Below are positions 53,090 through 62,357 of a stretch of DNA of 64,000 nucleotides, piece by piece. Made by a program: the position numbers and the translations under genes. Source of the DNA: an uncultured Rhodospirillaceae bacterium (lineage in GTDB: Bacteria > Pseudomonadota > Alphaproteobacteria > Rhodospirillales > Casp-alpha2); contig CAJWCU010000010.1 in the NCBI GenBank assembly GCA_913030825.1, forward strand, positions 62,001 to 126,000. Direction: 5' to 3'. The notes under the pieces are model-generated. The model was not told where the DNA came from and searched no databases. It saw only the letters and a list, made by a program, of their open reading frames with translations. How positions within the stretch are numbered: position 1 is the first letter of the stretch; each line of letters opens with the position of its first letter.

Positions 53090-54184
53090 ATGACCCCAGA
53101 CCAGCCGATCCAGGATCAGCAGGCGGACCTGAAACAGCGCCTCGCGGCGGAAGCCCACGAATTGGGCTTCGATGCGCTGGGCGTCACCGATGCCCGGGCC
53201 GACCCCAGGGACCGCCAGGCCCTGAACCATTTCCTGAAAGCCGGCCATCACGGGACCATGGCCTGGATGGCCGACGGCCCGCGCGGCCCCCTGCGCGGCG
53301 ATCCGCAGGCGCTGATGCCCGCCGCCCGCACGGCCATCGTCGTCGCCCGGAATTACGGCCCCACATGGGATCCGCTGGCCGTGTTGAACGAACGGGACCG
53401 GGGGGCCGTCAGCGTCTATGCCCAGGGCAAGGACTATCACGACGTCCTGAAAAAGCGCCTCAAGCGGCTGGCCCGCTGGCTTCAGGAAACGGCGGTGGCC
53501 GAAGGTCAGGACGACGCCGACGTGAAGGTTTTCGTCGACACGGCGCCGGTGATGGAAAAGCCGCTGGCCCACCGGGCGGGGGTCGGCTGGCAGGGCAAGC
53601 ACTCGAACCTGGTCTCGCGCGAATTCGGATCCTGGCTGTTCCTGGGCGAAATCCTGACCTCCGTGACATTGCCCGCCGACCCGCCGGAGGTCGATCACTG
53701 CGGATCGTGCAACGCCTGCCGCGAGGCCTGCCCGACGGACGCCCTGCCCGAGCCCTACCGCCTGGAGGCGACGCGCTGCATCAGCTACCTGACCATCGAA
53801 CACAAAGGCGCCATCGCGCCCGAGTTGATGGAACGCATGGGCAATCACATCTACGGCTGCGACGATTGTCTGGCGGTCTGTCCCTGGAACAAGTTCGCCG
53901 GGCCGACGGAAGAAGATGCCTTCCGCCCGCGCCCCGCATTGGCCGAAGCCCCGCGCCTGGCAGACCTCGCCAAACTGGACGACGCGGCATTCCGCGAAAC
54001 CTTCGCCGGATCGCCGATCAGGCGCACGGGGCGCGACCGCTTCGTCCGCAACGTTCTGATCGCCATGGGGAATTCGGGGGATGCGTCGCTGGCACCCCAG
54101 ATCGACGCCCTGACCGGGGATGCGTCGGACCTGGTCGCCGAGACGGCGCGCTGGGCCGCGGCGCGGCTGACCAAGGCGGGCTAG
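53090..54184 (+). CDS. queG: Epoxyqueuosine reductase QueG
   Basis: A 364-residue cobalamin-dependent enzyme for the last step of queuosine synthesis. Signals: the N-terminal [21 protein letters not shown] region, [18 protein letters not shown], the active-site Asp in [12 protein letters not shown] (~residue 145), [23 protein letters not shown], and two [4Fe-4S] sites: [16 protein letters not shown] with [11 protein letters not shown], and [14 protein letters not shown]. The C-terminal ~60 residues are HEAT-like helices. It divides from queC by 70 bp and ends immediately next to the stop of the CorA-type gene. Confidence 0.95.
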   Translation: MTPDQPIQDQQADLKQRLAAEAHELGFDALGVTDARADPRDRQALNHFLKAGHHGTMAWMADGPRGPLRGDPQALMPAARTAIVVARNYGPTWDPLAVLNERDRGAVSVYAQGKDYHDVLKKRLKRLARWLQETAVAEGQDDADVKVFVDTAPVMEKPLAHRAGVGWQGKHSNLVSREFGSWLFLGEILTSVTLPADPPEVDHCGSCNACREACPTDALPEPYRLEATRCISYLTIEHKGAIAPELMERMGNHIYGCDDCLAVCPWNKFAGPTEEDAFRPRPALAEAPRLADLAKLDDAAFRETFAGSPIRRTGRDRFVRNVLIAMGNSGDASLAPQIDALTGDASDLVAETARWAAARLTKAG

Positions 54185-55162
54185 TTACAGGTATCTGCGG
54201 TTCTTGAAGTAGAACCAGAGCCCGACGCCGAGCGCGCAGAGCGCCCCGGAAACCACCCAAAAGCCGAGCTTGGATTCGGCGAGCGGGATGCCGCCGACGT
54301 TAATCCCCAAAAGGCCGGTGACGAAACCCAGCGGCAGGAAGATCGCGGCGACCACGGTCAGCGTCGTCGTGATATCCGTCGCCCGCTGGTTCTCCAAGGA
54401 CCGCATTTCGTCCTGGGTCACCTGGGCGCGGCCCAGGATGGCCTCGATATCGGCGGCGAGGCGCCCGAACTCGGCCGACAATTCGGCCAGTTCGTCCGCC
54501 GCCGCGTCGTCGACCCAGGGCGGGCGGCGGGCGGCGATATCGGCGAAGGCCGCGCGCTGCGGCTTGAAAAAACGGCTCAGGTGGATCGCCCGGCGGCGCA
54601 GGCGAGCGATGCGCGGACGCAGGGCCTTGGTCTCTTCGGCCTGGGCCAGGTCCTCGTCGATCTCGTCCAACTCCTCGGCCAGACCGAGCAGAATCTGCGA
54701 CTTCTCCTTGGCCATGTTGTGGCCGACGGCACAGAGGAATTGGGCGACCGATCCGGGGCCCGATTTCTTGGCCAGGGCGACCTTGATGTCCTCGATGGCG
54801 GCCAGATGCCGAAGGCGCCCGGAAATAATGCGGTGCGGGCCGATCCACAGGCGCAACGAAATCATGTCGTGGGCATCGGCATTTTCGTGGGTATTGACCT
54901 CGCGCAGGATCAGCAGGATGCCGTCGTCGATTTCGGCGCAGCGCGGCTCCGTATCGGTCGCCAGCAATCCTTCGACGGCGACGGGCGGGATATCGTCCTG
55001 ATCGTGCAGCCATTGCCGCGCCGGTTCTTTCGTAATGTCCAGATGGACCCATTCGACCAGGCCTTTGGTCTGCTCGATGGACAATTGATCGACGTCGATC
55101 GTGCGGGCCCCGCCCTCGCCGTCCAATAGACCTGTGAATACGAAACCGTCGTCCGCTGACAT
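54185..55162 (-). CDS. CorA/ZntB-family metal transporter
   Basis: A 325-residue protein with a large cytoplasmic N-terminal domain, a long helical stalk (AEELDEIDEDLAQAEETKALRPRIARLRRRAIHLSR), and two C-terminal membrane helices: TVVAAIFLPLGFVTGLLG and GFWVVSGALCALGVGLWFYF. The usual CorA signature GMN is GIN (LLGINVGGIP), which together with the RRPPW loop fits ZntB-type zinc exporters or uptake systems better than magnesium CorA. The stop abuts the queG stop with no gap. It is a single-gene unit. Confidence 0.88.
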   Translation of the reverse strand: MSADDGFVFTGLLDGEGGARTIDVDQLSIEQTKGLVEWVHLDITKEPARQWLHDQDDIPPVAVEGLLATDTEPRCAEIDDGILLILREVNTHENADAHDMISLRLWIGPHRIISGRLRHLAAIEDIKVALAKKSGPGSVAQFLCAVGHNMAKEKSQILLGLAEELDEIDEDLAQAEETKALRPRIARLRRRAIHLSRFFKPQRAAFADIAARRPPWVDDAAADELAELSAEFGRLAADIEAILGRAQVTQDEMRSLENQRATDITTTLTVVAAIFLPLGFVTGLLGINVGGIPLAESKLGFWVVSGALCALGVGLWFYFKNRRYL

Positions 55163-55290
55163 TTCCTAATTCCGTTTTTCGTGGCCCGCCGAAGACACCG
55201 CCATCGCGGCGCCCTTATTGAGCCTATCCTGCTAATATGACTATCTTACTTGGGCAACCCGCCCCGTCACCACCGGCAAATCCAAAGGTC

Positions 55291-56154
55291 ATGACCCGCA
55301 TTCGATTTTCCCTCTTCGGCCCGATCGCTTTGGCGGCCGTTCTCATGGCGTCCCTGCCGGCGACGGCCCAGGCGCCCGCCCCGGCTCAGGCTCCGGCAAA
55401 GCCACCGGCCACCGCCAAGAAACCGGCCGCGGCAGCACCCAAGGTCTTCAAGGACTGCGACGTCTGCCCGGAAATGGTCGTCCTACCCAAGGGGGCGTTC
55501 ATCATGGGCAGCAACCTGCTGCCGGCGGAGCAGCCCAAGCATCCCGTGTTCATCAAGAAGCCTTTCGCCATGAGCCGCTTCGAAATCACCTTCGACAATT
55601 GGGAGGCCTGCCTGCGGGAGTTGGGATGCACGCATAATCCGCACGACCACAATTGGGGCCGTGGCCGCCAGCCGATCGTCAACATCGATTTCCACATGGC
55701 CGAACAATACGCCGACTGGCTGAGCAAGAAGACGGGCCAGACCTATCGCCTGCCGAGCGAGGCCGAATGGGAATACGGTGCGCGCGCCGGATCGACCACG
55801 GCCTATTGGTTCGGCGACGACCCAAGCGCCAAAAAGCTGAACTGCCGCAATTGCGTCGGCGCCTGGCCCAACCACCGCAATGCGCCGGTCGGCAGTTACG
55901 AGGCCAATCCCTTCGGCCTCTACGATATGCACGGCAATGCCTATGAATGGGTCGCCGATTGCTGGGCGCCCGATTACAAGGGCGCCCCTCGCGACGGCTC
56001 CGTCCGGACGGACGGGGATTGCGACATTCGCGTGATCCGGGGCGGGTCCTGGTATTACTACTCGCGCCAGTCGCGATCATCGTCGCGGGCCAAGAACGCG
56101 GCCGCCGTCAAAAGTTACTGGCTGAGCTTCCGCGTCGTCCGCGAAATCGACTGA
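55291..56154 (+). CDS. Exported SUMF1/FGE-fold protein lacking the catalytic cysteines
   Basis: A 287-residue protein; the ATG at 55291 starts a signal peptide (FSLFGPIALAAVLMASLPATAQ) followed by a Pro/Ala-rich linker. The SUMF1 domain is well marked: VLPKGAFIMGSN, KKPFAMSRFEITFDNW, YRLPSEAEWEYGARAGSTTAYWFGD, NPFGLYDMHGNAYEWVADCW and VIRGGSWYY. In formylglycine-generating enzymes two Cys follow the RGGSW motif; here Tyr and Ser occupy that stretch. So it probably does not make formylglycine; it may bind carbohydrate or act as a PvdO/EgtB-like or structural protein in the periplasm. It stands alone. Confidence 0.82.
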   Translation: MTRIRFSLFGPIALAAVLMASLPATAQAPAPAQAPAKPPATAKKPAAAAPKVFKDCDVCPEMVVLPKGAFIMGSNLLPAEQPKHPVFIKKPFAMSRFEITFDNWEACLRELGCTHNPHDHNWGRGRQPIVNIDFHMAEQYADWLSKKTGQTYRLPSEAEWEYGARAGSTTAYWFGDDPSAKKLNCRNCVGAWPNHRNAPVGSYEANPFGLYDMHGNAYEWVADCWAPDYKGAPRDGSVRTDGDCDIRVIRGGSWYYYSRQSRSSSRAKNAAAVKSYWLSFRVVREID

Positions 56155-56261
56155 CCGAGAAAATCCACAGAGACAAAAGTCACTGGGGCGAAAGTCGCTG
56201 AGACGAAAAAGGCGGTAAGGCAGAGACGCCGGCGCATGAACGCCCGCCCGTCCCGGCCCGC

Positions 56262-56861
56262 CTACTTTTCGCCGCCGGACAGCGAGTCCAACTGCTTCTG
56301 CATCGCTTCCAGCTTGGCCCGCATGTCGTCCATGTCCGCCCCGTCCTTGGCGCCGGGGGCGGCGCCGGGGGTCGGTGCCGCAGTGCCCTCGCCTTCCGGC
56401 AGGAAGGGCGTGAACATCTTCATGGCGTTTTCGAACATCGCCATGTTCTGCTTGGACACTTCCTCGAACTGGCCGAAGGGATTGAAGCCGCCGAGGGCGT
56501 CTTCCATCGTCTTTCGAAGCGTTTCCTGGTTCGTCGCGAAGGACTGCATCGTCTGTTCCAGGTAGTTGGGAACAACGGCCTGCAGGCTATCGCCATAGAA
56601 ACTGATGAGGTGGCGCAGGAAGCTGATGGGCAGCAGGTTGGTGCCCTTGCTTTCCTCTTCCACGATGATGTGGGTCAGCACCTGACGGGTGATGTCTTCG
56701 CCCGTCTTGGCGTCGTTGACCACGAATTCGTCACCGTCCTTGACCATCTGTGACAGGTAGTCGAGGGTCACATAACTGGATGTCGCCGTATTATAGAGCC
56801 GCCGGTTGGCGTACTTCTTAATGATGATCGGCTCACCCTCGGAGGGTTTTTTATCCGCCAT
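56262..56861 (-). CDS. phaR: Polyhydroxyalkanoate synthesis repressor PhaR
   Basis: A 199-residue regulator starting at the ATG at 56861. The PhaR DNA-binding domain opens with IIIKKYANRRLYNTATSSYVTLDYLSQMVKDGDEFVV (~residues 11-47) and DITRQVLTHIIVEEE, followed by the PHB-binding region LLPISFLRHLISFYGDSLQAVVPNYLEQTM. The tail is Pro/Ala-rich with a short coiled coil (DDMRAKLEAMQKQLDSL). It senses PHA granules and represses phasin and PHA genes. It is divergent from the phasin/PhaE-like gene at 56995, which fits control of that promoter. Confidence 0.94.
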   Translation of the reverse strand: MADKKPSEGEPIIIKKYANRRLYNTATSSYVTLDYLSQMVKDGDEFVVNDAKTGEDITRQVLTHIIVEEESKGTNLLPISFLRHLISFYGDSLQAVVPNYLEQTMQSFATNQETLRKTMEDALGGFNPFGQFEEVSKQNMAMFENAMKMFTPFLPEGEGTAAPTPGAAPGAKDGADMDDMRAKLEAMQKQLDSLSGGEK

Positions 56862-56994
56862 CGGTCTCCCCACGGAAAATCGTTGCAATGCGGAAAACCT
56901 AGCGCGTCCTTTGTTGCGCCGCAATGAAATGTTCCCCCGGCGCGGGAGCGAATGGTATCTTTAACCCGCCGGACGCGAACGGAAGGACCCCACC

Positions 56995-57417
56995 ATGGCC
57001 GACGAGCCGGATCTGGACCAACTGGCCAAGCAGTACCTGGACCTGTGGCAGGACCACATGCAGGGCATGGCCACCGACCCCCAGGTCGCCGAAACCATGT
57101 CGCAGATGACCCAGATGATGACCGGCTCGGCCACCGCCTTCGCCGCGTTGGCGCAGCAGGCCATGAACGCCGGAAAGCAGCCGCCCAAGGAAGCCCCCAG
57201 CGATGACCAGCAAGACGACGGAAACGCCGCCCCCGGCCCAACCGCCAACGGTTCCGGGGCCCCGGCCCCTGACCCTGCACATGGCGGTGCAGACGTCGAC
57301 CTTGCTGAGCTCGCTCGCCGCCTTGACGGGATCGAACGGCGCCTTGCCGATCTTGAAGCCGGGGCTGCAGGCGCGCAGAAACGACCTGCAAAAAGCCCTC
57401 GACGGCGTTCCTCCTGA
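56995..57417 (+). CDS. PhaE/phasin-like small protein overlapping the PhaC-like gene
   Basis: A 140-residue protein with no membrane segment. It starts with an amphipathic helix (DLDQLAKQYLDLWQDHMQGMA; VAETMSQMTQMMTGSATAFAALAQQAM), then a disordered Pro/Gly/Asp linker, and ends in a short coiled coil (LAELARRLDGIERRLADLEAG) and a basic tail. This layout recalls PhaE-type synthase partners or phasins. The last 215 bp are also read in another frame as the start of the PhaC-like gene. It is divergent from phaR. No firm family assignment is possible; its place before a PHA synthase-like gene supports a granule-related role. Confidence 0.68.
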   Translation: MADEPDLDQLAKQYLDLWQDHMQGMATDPQVAETMSQMTQMMTGSATAFAALAQQAMNAGKQPPKEAPSDDQQDDGNAAPGPTANGSGAPAPDPAHGGADVDLAELARRLDGIERRLADLEAGAAGAQKRPAKSPRRRSS

Positions 57418-58474
57418 AGCCTTCTATCAGGCCGTCACGCGCGAATCCCGCGCCCGCCTGGAACGCTTCACCGAGGGCGTGCGTAAATATCGCCGGGCCC
57501 CGCGAACGGCACGCCCGGCCGCGCCGCCGGCCGTCTGGTCCGAAGGATCGAGCCGCCTGTTGGATTACGGCGCCGCACCCGAAGCGGCCCGCCCCGCCAA
57601 GGGACAAGAGCCCCCGGTGGTCCTGGTCGTCCCGTCGCTGATCAACCGCTATTGGGTCCTCGACCTGGATACCGAACAGAGTTTGCTGCGGGACATGGCG
57701 GCGCGGGGCCTGCGCCCCCTGGTCGTCGATTGGGGAGAGCCGGCGGGCGACGAACGTGCCTTCACCCTGACCGATTACATCGACGGCAGGTTGGCGCGGG
57801 CTCTTGATTTCGCCGTCGGCCTGAACGGCGGGCCGGTGGCGCTGGCCGGGTACTGCATGGGCGGCACCTTGTCCTTGGCCCTGGCGCAGCGCCGCCCGAA
57901 AAACGTCCGCGCCCTGGCGTTGTTGGCCGCCCCCTGGGATTTCCATCTGGGCGACATGGGAATGATCCGGTTGCTCGGCAGCATGATGCCCCGGGTCGAG
58001 GCATCGGTGGCCCAGGGCGGGGTGCTCGGCGTGGACATGATGCAGTCGATGTTCGCGACCCTCGATCCCTATCTGACGCCACGAAAATTTCAACGTTACG
58101 CAACAATGGACCCGGCAGGCGCCGAAGCCCGCCGCTTCGTGCAGTTGGAAGATTGGCTGAACGACGGGGTCGTGCTGGCCGGGCCGGTCGCCTTGGAATG
58201 CTTCCGCGACTGGCAATTGGCCAACGCCCCCGCGCGGGGCGAATGGCGGATCGCGGGCGAGCCCGTGCGGCCCGCCGACGTTTCCTGCCGGTCTCTGGTC
58301 GTCGTCGGTGAACGCGACCACCTGGTGCCGCCGGCGTCTTCGCGGGCGCTTTCCACCCTCCTGACGCAGTCGGAAACGTTGTCCGTCGAGACCGGGCATA
58401 TCGGGCTGGTCACGGGCGGGCGGGCCCGCCGCGAAATGTTCCCCCGGCTGGCCGATTGGCTGCTCGCTCCTTGA
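57203..58474 (+). CDS. PhaC-like alpha/beta hydrolase (poly-beta-hydroxybutyrate polymerase family)
   Basis: A 423-residue protein with AAGGAAG ~8 bases before the ATG at 57203. It has the PHA synthase-like core: an N-terminal PRPLTLHMAVQTSTLLSSLAAL segment, ALPILKPGLQ, VVLVVPSLINRYWVLDL, the lipase box AGYCMGGTLSL with nucleophile Cys (~residue 217), DWGEP, and late VVGERDHLVPP and TGHIGLVTGG with the Asp and His. It is shorter than class I PhaC (about 560-600 residues). It may polymerise or hydrolyse hydroxyacyl-CoA. The N-terminus overlaps the upstream gene by 215 bp; later ATGs would cut the conserved start. Confidence 0.85.
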   Translation: MTSKTTETPPPAQPPTVPGPRPLTLHMAVQTSTLLSSLAALTGSNGALPILKPGLQARRNDLQKALDGVPPEAFYQAVTRESRARLERFTEGVRKYRRAPRTARPAAPPAVWSEGSSRLLDYGAAPEAARPAKGQEPPVVLVVPSLINRYWVLDLDTEQSLLRDMAARGLRPLVVDWGEPAGDERAFTLTDYIDGRLARALDFAVGLNGGPVALAGYCMGGTLSLALAQRRPKNVRALALLAAPWDFHLGDMGMIRLLGSMMPRVEASVAQGGVLGVDMMQSMFATLDPYLTPRKFQRYATMDPAGAEARRFVQLEDWLNDGVVLAGPVALECFRDWQLANAPARGEWRIAGEPVRPADVSCRSLVVVGERDHLVPPASSRALSTLLTQSETLSVETGHIGLVTGGRARREMFPRLADWLLAP

Positions 58475-58747
58475 AGGGTCGCCGTCCCGACCCAACTTGA
58501 TGTAGGTCATGGAAGCCCGGTGCCCGGCCTTGTATCGATCCCGGATGCGCCATATAACGGCTAGAGGGAGACGACGGCCGTAAACTTGGCCCAGAGGGCC
58601 GATTTCCGACCGGTTTCAATACTTCGCGGCGGCGTCCCGCCGCGCCGATACGTCGCCTCGCGAGGCCATCCGTTCCCGCCCGAGGCCGCTCCTTGGGCAG
58701 GCCCGGCGCCCGACGCGGGGAATGTGTTTTTTTGAGGAGAGATCAGA

Positions 58748-59923
<1,176 letters not shown>

Positions 59924-60000
59924 GGACACGACGACGACCAAGACTGAACGTGCTTCGTCAACGAGGGCGATGAACGATAGACCACCGACTATTGACACGA

Positions 60001-60028
60001 CGGGGCGTCGGCCACATCCGGCGCCCCG
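60001..60028 (+). other. Stem-loop between phaA and phaB
   Basis: CGGGGCGTCGG (60001-60011) and CCGGCGCCCCG (60018-60028) pair over 11 positions with one mismatch around CCACAT. It sits in the 141-bp phaA-phaB gap, without a T-run. It may adjust relative expression or mRNA stability. Confidence 0.45.
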
Positions 60029-60064
60029 GACCATCGCAGCGACAAAAAACCTAGGGAGGGCATC

Positions 60065-60790
60065 ATGGGACGCGTCGCATTGGTTACCGGGGGGACACGA
60101 GGCATCGGCCAGGCCATCAGCCTGGCTCTGAAGGCGGAAGGTTATACCGTCGCCGCCAACTACGCGGGCAACGACGAAGCCGCCGCCAAGTTCAAGGAAG
60201 AAACGGGGATTCCCGTCTATAAATTCGACGTCGGCGATTTCGACGCCGTCTCCGCCGCCGTGGCGCAGATCAAGGCCGACCTGGGCGCCATCGAAGTCCT
60301 GGTCAACAACGCCGGCATCACCCGCGACGTTCCCTTGCACAAGATGAGCAAGGAACAATGGGACGCGGTCATCAACACCAACCTGTCGGGGCTGTTCAAC
60401 CTGTCGCGCAACGTGATCGACGACATGCGCGGCGCGTCATTCGGGCGGATCATCTCGATCAGCTCGATCAACGGGCAGAAAGGCCAGTTCGGCCAGACCA
60501 ACTATTCCGCCGCCAAGGCCGGCGACCTGGGCTTCACCAAGGCGCTGGCCCTGGAAACGGCGTCCAAGGGCATCACCGTCAACGCCATCGCGCCGGGCTA
60601 TATCGCCACGGAAATGGTCATGGCCGTGCCTAAGGACGTGCTGGATACCAAGGTGATCCCGCAGATCCCCGTCGGCCGTCTGGGCCAGGCCGAAGAAATC
60701 GCGCGCTGCGTGGTGTTCCTGGCGTCCGACGACGCGGGCTTCGTGACGGGCTCGACGATCTCCGCCAACGGCGGGCAATACATGATCTGA
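60065..60790 (+). CDS. phaB: Acetoacetyl-CoA reductase PhaB
   Basis: A 241-residue short-chain dehydrogenase, NADPH-dependent, reducing acetoacetyl-CoA to (R)-3-hydroxybutyryl-CoA. The cofactor motif is VTGGTRGIGQAIS (~residues 7-19), NNAGITRD follows, and the active site is SSINGQKGQFGQTNYSAAKAG (Ser, Tyr, Lys). The KMSKEQWDAVINTNLSGLFN stretch is typical of PhaB. GGGAGGG lies ~8 bases before the ATG. It completes the route from acetyl-CoA to PHA monomer with phaA. A hairpin terminator follows 42 bp after the stop. Confidence 0.96.
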   Translation: MGRVALVTGGTRGIGQAISLALKAEGYTVAANYAGNDEAAAKFKEETGIPVYKFDVGDFDAVSAAVAQIKADLGAIEVLVNNAGITRDVPLHKMSKEQWDAVINTNLSGLFNLSRNVIDDMRGASFGRIISISSINGQKGQFGQTNYSAAKAGDLGFTKALALETASKGITVNAIAPGYIATEMVMAVPKDVLDTKVIPQIPVGRLGQAEEIARCVVFLASDDAGFVTGSTISANGGQYMI

Positions 60791-60832
60791 TCCGGCGGCG
60801 CGAACCGCTGGCACAGGCCAGACACATTTGAT

Positions 60833-60866
60833 AAGACGGCGCGTCATGATACGCGCCGTCTTTGTT
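60833..60866 (+). terminator. Intrinsic terminator after phaB, overlapping the next start codon
   Basis: A perfect 12-bp stem (60833-60844 with 60851-60862; AAGACGGCGCGT) around CATGAT, followed by TGTTTT. It ends the pha transcript. The loop contains the ATG (60846) of the next gene. Confidence 0.8.
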
Positions 60867-61862
60867 TTCGCCCTATTGCTGTCCGTCCTTGCCGCCGCCC
60901 CCGCCGCGCGGGCGTTGGATGCGCGCGAGTTCGGCGCCGAACTGCCGCACCCGGTCGACTGGCTGGGCCGCATCGACGGCGTGATCGTGATCCGCCTGAC
61001 GGACGGCAGCCATCATGTCGTCGGCCTGGACGAACAAGGCGTCACCCTGACGCCCCGCCCGGAACCGCTGCCGCCCGTCGGCTCCAACGACCCCGCCGCC
61101 ATGCCCGACGAGATCGTCGTGATGGGCGAGCACAACATCCGCGCCGCCTGGTACCGCAAGCCGACGGAACGCTACGGCCATGCCGTGCTTGGCGACGCCA
61201 TCGAGGCCGGGGGCCTGGCCCTGCGCCTGGAGGGCGGGTTCCGGGAAAACCTGGACCTGACGACCGAGGCCGTGTTCGAAGACCGCGCCCCCCGGATCGT
61301 CGATATCGACGGCGACGGGGTGGACGAAATCCTGGCCGTCAAAAGCTATACCCGCGCGGGCGCCGCCCTGGCCGTTATCGAAACGTCGGACCGGGGCCTG
61401 CGCATGGCGGCGGAAAGCGAGCCCATCGGCCTGCCCTTCCGCTGGCTCAATCCGGTCGGCGTCGGCGATTTCGACGGCGACGGACGGCGTGAAATCGCCG
61501 CCGTCATCACGCCGCACATCGGCGGCATCCTGCGCCTCTACGACTGGCGGGACGAACGACTGGAACCGGAGACCGAGGCCCCTGGATTTTCCAACCACGC
61601 CATCGGATCGCCGGAACAGGGCCTGTCCATGGCCGCCGACATGGATGGCGACGGCATCCCGGATTTGTTGGTGCCCGACGCGGCGCGGCGCAACCTGCGC
61701 ATCGTCACCTTTTCGTTCGGGAAATTCCGGCAACTGGCCGAAGTCGTGAACACGGACACGATCGATCTCGCCGTGCTGGCCCAGGATCTGGACGGCGACG
61801 GGCGGCGCGAAGCGATCCTGGCGCCGGGCGGGCGGCTCAAGGTGGTCGCGTTTGAGCCTTAG
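60846..61862 (+). CDS. Exported FG-GAP/VCBS-repeat-like protein
   Basis: A 338-residue protein. The ATG at 60846 opens a clear signal peptide (MIRAVFVFALLLSVLAAAPAARA). The mature part has calcium-binding, FG-GAP-like repeats: DIDGDGVDEILAVKSY, DFDGDGRREIAAVITP, DMDGDGIPDLLVPDA and DLDGDGRREAILAPGG, spaced about 60 residues apart, which predicts a beta-propeller in the periplasm. No catalytic motif is seen. The start codon lies in the loop of the phaB terminator and there is no clear ribosome site upstream, so it may be translated from a short or leaderless transcript. Its stop overlaps the convergent GNAT stop by 4 bp. Confidence 0.82.
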   Translation: MIRAVFVFALLLSVLAAAPAARALDAREFGAELPHPVDWLGRIDGVIVIRLTDGSHHVVGLDEQGVTLTPRPEPLPPVGSNDPAAMPDEIVVMGEHNIRAAWYRKPTERYGHAVLGDAIEAGGLALRLEGGFRENLDLTTEAVFEDRAPRIVDIDGDGVDEILAVKSYTRAGAALAVIETSDRGLRMAAESEPIGLPFRWLNPVGVGDFDGDGRREIAAVITPHIGGILRLYDWRDERLEPETEAPGFSNHAIGSPEQGLSMAADMDGDGIPDLLVPDAARRNLRIVTFSFGKFRQLAEVVNTDTIDLAVLAQDLDGDGRREAILAPGGRLKVVAFEP

Positions 61863-62347
61863 AGCGTCTTGTACATGACATGGGCGTCGACGTAGCCCAG
61901 GCGAGGATGATCGAACGCCCCCGGCAAGGTGCCGATGATATCGAAGCCCTTCGATTTCCATAGGCGCACAGCACCTTCGTTGGTCGCAACGACCAGATTG
62001 TACTGCATCGCCCGGAACCCCATTTCGCGGGCCCGATCCTGGGAATGATCGCACATGGCGGAGGCGACGCCCTGGCCACGGGCGGCTTCGGAGACGACAT
62101 AGCCGCAGTTGCAGACGTGCGCCCCCCGGCCCGGTTGGTTCGCCTTCAGCATATAGGTGCCGACGATGCCCAGGTCCGCGTCTTCGGCAACGAACGTCGC
62201 AGCCGGCTGGTCGACCCAGGCCGCGCGGGCCTGATCTTTCGTGATATTGATCGGATAGGCGTAGGTCTCGCCGGCCCGAAACACGGGCTCGAGCACACCC
62301 CAAATGGCGCCCCAGTCCGCGTCGGTAATGGGCCGGATCGAAATCAA
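61859..62347 (-). CDS. GNAT-family N-acetyltransferase
   Basis: A 162-residue acetyltransferase starting at a TTG (62347), the only codon giving the family-typical ISIRPITDADWGAIWGVLEPVF opening. Acetyl-CoA binding is shown by NCGYVVSEAARGQGVASAMCDHSQD (~residues 84-108), the Q/RxxGxG/A loop. The end NEGAVRLWKSKGFDIIGTLPGAF is typical of MnaT/RimI-like proteins. The ribosome site before it is weak. It is downstream of the 262-residue unknown protein (10 bp) and convergent with the FG-GAP gene. The acceptor, possibly an amine or amino acid, is unknown. Confidence 0.88.
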   Translation of the reverse strand: MISIRPITDADWGAIWGVLEPVFRAGETYAYPINITKDQARAAWVDQPAATFVAEDADLGIVGTYMLKANQPGRGAHVCNCGYVVSEAARGQGVASAMCDHSQDRAREMGFRAMQYNLVVATNEGAVRLWKSKGFDIIGTLPGAFDHPRLGYVDAHVMYKTL

Positions 62348-62357
62348 GGAGCCAGCG

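Noticed and set aside
58475-58747. Possible gene between the PhaC-like gene and phaA
   Set aside because: Only short frames without ribosome sites; the region has GC stem-loops and a T7 run and is better read as a leader or promoter.
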